Source: Liolophura sinensis
Lineage: Eukaryota; Mollusca; Polyplacophora; Chitonida; Chitonidae
NCBI RefSeq assembly: GCF_032854445.1
Contig: NC_088295.1
Coordinates: forward strand, 74,740,028 to 74,804,027
Direction of reading: 5' to 3'
DNA: 64,000 nucleotides
A program made the position numbers and the translations under genes. The notes beneath the pieces were generated by a model. It saw only the letters and a list, made by a program, of their open reading frames with translations, was not told where the DNA came from and did not search any database. Positions 60,047 through 64,000 of this stretch are shown here, piece by piece. Within the stretch, counting starts at the first letter, position 1. Each line of letters opens with the position of its first letter.

Positions 60047-60112
60047 GTGAGTGAGTGAGTGCTTGGGGTTTAACATTGTACTTATCAATTTTTCCGTCAT
60101 ATGACGATGAGT
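60047..60112 (-). mobile_element. SINE family A, strongly 5'-truncated copy with target-site duplication
   Basis: On the plus strand: GTGA repeats, GCTTGGGGTTTAACATTGTA, CTTATCAATTTTTCCGTCAT and ATGACGATGAGT, i.e. the inverted last 66 bp of family A. It is flanked by GTTATTTAA at 60038-60046 and 60113-60121. Confidence 0.82.
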
Positions 60113-60722
60113 GTTATTTAATTAAAGCTTGGATAACATAAGCTGGTTTTCATTTCATTTTGTCTTTTGGAAAGTCAAGGGCATGACTTCAGACAAAACG
60201 AAGCTTATAGGTGAACATTATGTTCAAATGGGAAGGAGAATATTTCTAGATAATTATAGCTTCATCTACTTTGGTGTATGTGAATCTGATATGGTAGACC
60301 CATTCTTCAGAATTAAGAATTTATTGAGAAAAGATCAGCTGTTAACATCACTTCTACCAGACCTGTATGTATATGTATATTAAACTTGGTTGTGCTATGC
60401 TAAGCATTTGCAAATTTTGGTGATAAACATGTTTTATGCACATTCTTAGATTTGATGATGTGATATTAGAAGTTGAGTCAGGCCTTTTTGGGTGGTCCAA
60501 AAACTGATAGTTTTCACCAACCCACATTGTGGTTTGTTTTTAATGAGGGAAGTACTCTGTGTTTCCACCTAGCAAGGAAAGCTAAGAAAACCTCTTGTTT
60601 TTTTCTGCACGACAGATGGTTATTGTTTTCTTTCCTGAAATCAGCGGAATGACATTTGAAGAAAAGTTGAGAAAAAGTGAACTAAGGGTACATGAATTTG
60701 CGATCAAATGTTTTTCAACTTC

Positions 60723-60744
60723 TTTTTTTTTTTTTTTTTTTTTT
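60723..60744. repeat. Poly-T tract
   Basis: About 22 consecutive T following ACTTC. No SINE body adjoins it, so it is a simple homopolymer or the remnant of a poly(A) tail on the minus strand. Confidence 0.8.
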
Positions 60745-61429
60745 AAAGAGAAAGAAATGAGTTGAAATACTTTCTCAAACACAAGTACGCACGAAAACTA
60801 CATGTAACCTTACCATTTTCCTGTGAAATAATGGTTTGGAAGTTGCGAAAGATAAAATGGGATAGAAATCGGCTTGAACCGTAGTCTTTCTCAGAGGTTT
60901 CCTATGTATTACATAATCATCTTATATCAGTTTTTGATGTCTGTTTCTGTCTATGCAATTGCTATATATTTTTGAAAAATATACAACAAGAAATGCAAGA
61001 TGGAGAAGATAATCATCAGGTCTATTTTAAACTGAATCTAACAGAAACTTAACTTGACATATTTATCTTTTTAGCTGTGGTGTTATCAGCTAATATCTTT
61101 GCAAACTGTGTAATTTTCCCATGTTGTGGATAGTAGCAATGTCAATGGTGTGTCGCAACCATGGAGACACTTAGCTCCTCCCACATATGGCTTTTGCCTC
61201 CCCACAGGCAACACCCTAAAATAGAGCACATTTGTTGACATTTACAAGTTGTGCATCACCATTAGAAAATGCCATTGTTTCAGTCTGGATGAAACACACT
61301 TAATTCTTAATTCAACCAGCCAATATATGACAGTATTTAGAATTCTAACTGTTCTCTAGTTCATTGACATTGTGTGCATGCACACCCAGTTTAAAGAGTA
61401 AAGTTTAATTTAATTTAGACTCCCTCTTC

Positions 61430-61986
61430 ACAGTACTAAATTTCCCCTCCGTTGTTTGCACTGTCCACTCTTCCACCTGACTTTCAGCAGGCCTTATTCA
61501 GCACTCACGAACTTCGGACACCACAGGGAAAGTAAACAGCCTTTGATCCCTGTCACCTGTGAAGCTCTAACGAGAAGCCATCAGACATGAGGTGTACAAT
61601 ATTTTGATAATAATGTCTGAGCTTTGAGACTGAGGGGATGACCCAGAGGTTGGTTTAGGGGGTGTCTTATTTCAAGTTCCACTCCCCCTTAAGACAACCG
61701 TCTTATGACCAGGACATGCGTTCTTACTCCCTGTGGACCCAGTGCCTAAAACACTAGCTATAGCTCTGCTGATAGATATAAAGTCCAGGGTCCCTGTTAG
61801 CTAGCGGATGGGGGAGGGGCAGATTAAAGTCAAGAGGGCTGTAGAATGATGCAGGCATTTAACATAGATATAGTGCGCAGATCATAGGTCGCTGGGCTCC
61901 TCTGTAATCTAGGCTTGTGCTAAACCCCATGATAAAGTCCTGTAATCAGATTGAACAGGGGTCATGGGTTGTCCCTCCATTCCCAG
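61430..61986. promoter_or_regulatory. Candidate regulatory/promoter-type island
   Basis: Repeat-free, less AT-rich DNA directly upstream of the candidate exon at 61987. It contains GCCTTTGATCCCTGTCACCTG and GCAGATTAAAGTCAAGAGGG, a purine-rich GGATGGGGGAGGGGCAG, and near the end a pyrimidine tract GTCCCTCCATTCCCAG that would serve as the acceptor. CTTTGAT is a TCF/LEF-type core. Its position suggests a promoter or enhancer for a gene extending rightwards. Confidence 0.3.
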
Positions 61987-62108
61987 GTGTGTTAATTAAC
62001 TCTGAAAACCTGCATTGATCCAATCACTCCGGATACTCACAACTGTGACCTCACTTACTCTACGGAAGGTAAAATCAACAAGGGAACCGATGTATATGTA
62101 CGTTCCAG
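61987..62108 (+). other. Candidate exon with strong splice sites
   Basis: Acceptor TCCCTCCATTCCCAG ends at 61986 and donor TTCCAG|GTAAGT follows 62108. Every frame has a stop near the 5' side, but one frame is open from 61996 to the donor (about 37 codons). Its text looks protein-like (CIDPITPDTHNC, then STEGKINKGTDVYVRS). Another frame has ATG at 62088 with six codons to the donor. It may be a 5'UTR or first coding exon, or an exon with a different acceptor; no family recognised. Confidence 0.27.
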
Positions 62109-63643
62109 GTAAGTTTCTCCGTACAAATGATGTTGGTTGGGGTGAGATCCTTGATGTATTGTTAGCATATGTATAACAGTCTTTTGTGTTGAGCTGATTT
62201 ATTATGTTCCCCTTTTATTTGAGCATCATAAATTCTATGATTTGGGTCACCGTCTTACACTTAGGTGGCCACAAGGTCAGATTCGCAAACACATTTCTAT
62301 TTAACACTCCTTGTTCATGCTTGTGGTTTGCCCTTGTACATGAGCATTTGTAGCTTGATTAATTGTTAATTGAAAACGCATGGACCTGCTACTCACAGAT
62401 GTGTACAAGTCTCTGTGTCTGCCTGTGCTGCGACAAAAGCCACAGTGGAAACATTTTACAAGCATGTGGTTATCTAGAATGAATTGAGTGTCTACAAAGT
62501 ATATATTCTATGTTTTGTTCATTATTGAATTGTTAATGTACGTGTATATTAAACCTACATCTATTTGATATGAATTTATCACTCTGTAGAATCATGATTA
62601 TGGTGTATGGGCAAAGACAAAACACTTGTATTTTACGGTCTTTCTTGCTAATTGTTTCAGAACCAAACCACCAATATCTCTTGACTTAGCAGACTAGGAA
62701 ATTTTAGAATTCCTGTGAACAGTTATTTATATTACCACTTGAAAAAGGTACAATTTCTAATCAAAGTCTTCTGCGTTGTAAGATTTTTTCCCTGAAGCAG
62801 TGATTATTGGGCACACAGGTGTGGATTAAGCCTTCAGTTTCTTGTACTGAGTGATCTGTGCGTACCTCATGTGACTAATGCAGAAGTTTTTCAATTCAAC
62901 CACATCAAACAGAGGCACGAATTATGAATGACATTAAAGTGCTTTTCTAAGTTTAATAGGTGGGTGTGTACACACATACACGCCCCACCCCCGTACCTCC
63001 CAAACACCCCAAATTCAAGGTGTTCTATGTAAGCCACTCAAACACTAAGATCACATTACATAAGGGATTTGGACACATTAATGTCACCCCCTGTAGTTAG
63101 GCTATTATGACTACAAAGACAGAGGCGTTAAGGTTTTACCTATGTTTGTCCAGAATAAGTTAGTGGGTTTGAGCTTGAAGTACTGTTTATGCTGCACAAT
63201 ACAGATTTGCCATTTACCGCATTAACATTACACGAATATGCTTGTGCATATGTGGTGTCGTGCTGTGAAAATATTTCTAAATGGCTGTCATTTTTTGCCA
63301 TAAACTTTTGTCATTTTTCCAGTATTACAAAGGTTAGGATAAATAAGGAACCTACAGGTATACAGATATTGTGATCAACATCATGTAATGGATTAAAACA
63401 GAGATTTTTGGAAGCGCGGTCTTTTGAAGAAGTACATGTATATGCATGTTCGTTGTGTAAGAAAGCTGTACGTGGAACATTGGTGAAATGAAATCATGAA
63501 CGATTGTTCCTAACTAAAGTGTAATATATTTCAGCTTATTTATGAAGTATAATTTACCCATGTAATTGTGCATTTTTGTGTGTGTGTGTTTTGAAAACGT
63601 TTGTGCAGATTATATTTATTTATTTCTGAGGAGAATAATTCCA

Positions 63644-63676
<33 letters not shown>

Positions 63677-64000
63677 CTAAAGGTTGGTCCATTTCCCTTG
63701 GGATAAATAAATGGATCTCTTGTGTTTATTTAAAGAAAGCCAGGTCAGAAATGTAAGCCATTCAGTTTTATCAATGTGACCAGTCAAAAGTGACATCAGC
63801 ACCACAATAAGACAATGGCTGTATGATGTAAACTCAAGTTGTATCTAATCTTGGTTTGCCCAACTTTTGGCTACAGAATGTCAGGGTGCTCCTAAATCAG
63901 ACAATCTCTCCACCTGACACTGCTAAGGAACCCTTTGTAGTAGGAGAGATGGCTGAACTTTTTACCCTGAGCATTCTTAAGCTTCCACCGTTATGGCACC
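62109..64000. other. No gene recognised
   Basis: AT-rich DNA with an (AT)n microsatellite at 63647-63675. The last ~130 bp (from about 63870) become less AT-rich and may be the left part of another island cut by the window end. Confidence 0.4.
63647..63675. repeat. (AT)n microsatellite
   Basis: About 14 perfect AT repeats. Confidence 0.95.

Larger units (their letters stand above)
59221..61429. other. No gene recognised
   Basis: AT-rich DNA with one truncated SINE (60047-60112) and a poly-T tract (60723-60744). Confidence 0.4.

Noticed and set aside
1-64000. Intact tRNA, rRNA or well-known conserved microRNA genes
   Set aside because: B-box matches all lie in SINE heads without a complete cloverleaf, and none of the conserved microRNA sequences I looked for was present.

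Overview
This window is animal genomic DNA, AT-rich and intron/intergenic in character. It most probably comes from a mollusc or another lophotrochozoan. That placement is an inference. It rests on (i) short tRNA-derived SINEs ending in a tail like GACGTTAAACCCCAA followed by (CACT)n, or GTAAAACACCAATC followed by AATAAATA repeats, of a kind I associate with molluscan genomes, and (ii) the recurring palindromic motif ACATGTACATGT. Nothing bacterial or viral was seen: no operons, no CRISPR array and no open reading frame of an autonomous transposon.

The one gene I can identify with confidence lies at the left edge on the minus strand. It is the 5' part of molybdenum cofactor sulfurase (MOCOS). 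Three coding exons (4628-4559, 1437-1281, 323-1) join in frame with GT-AG introns of phase 1 and phase 2. Together they give the first 183 residues of the NifS-like, PLP-dependent cysteine desulfurase domain; the rest of the gene lies beyond position 1. A three-half-site nuclear-receptor-like cluster containing a DR1 sits about 110-135 bp upstream of its ATG. A possible divergent non-coding exon on the plus strand ends at a strong donor at 5092/5093.

From about 5 kb to 64 kb no recognisable protein family appears. Weak coding candidates are an unusually long unrecognised minus-strand frame (6433-6954) and a short minus-strand frame with one hydrophobic segment (11823-12082). Exon-like segments with good splice sites on both sides occur on the plus strand at 44179-44214, 58290-58354 (with an ATG six codons before the donor) and 61987-62108. 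Between them are about eleven islands of higher-complexity, less AT-rich sequence without repeats or long frames (for example 33420-33800, 35260-35620, 41400-42480, 46740-47430 and 61430-61986). They look like candidate cis-regulatory elements. Such a density would fit large introns or the flank of a developmental gene whose body lies outside the window, but this cannot be tested without a second genome.

The repeats are the most legible part. There are two main SINE families (A and B), several copies with visible target-site duplications, and related tRNA-headed elements. There are also minisatellites of 147, 32, 24, 33, 20 and 17 bp. The 24-bp array (39053-39857) carries a SINE-B insertion and also holds an uninterrupted paralogue of the insertion site 167 bp away. 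The two SINE families share a related 3' end of roughly 45 bp, which suggests a common or related LINE partner.
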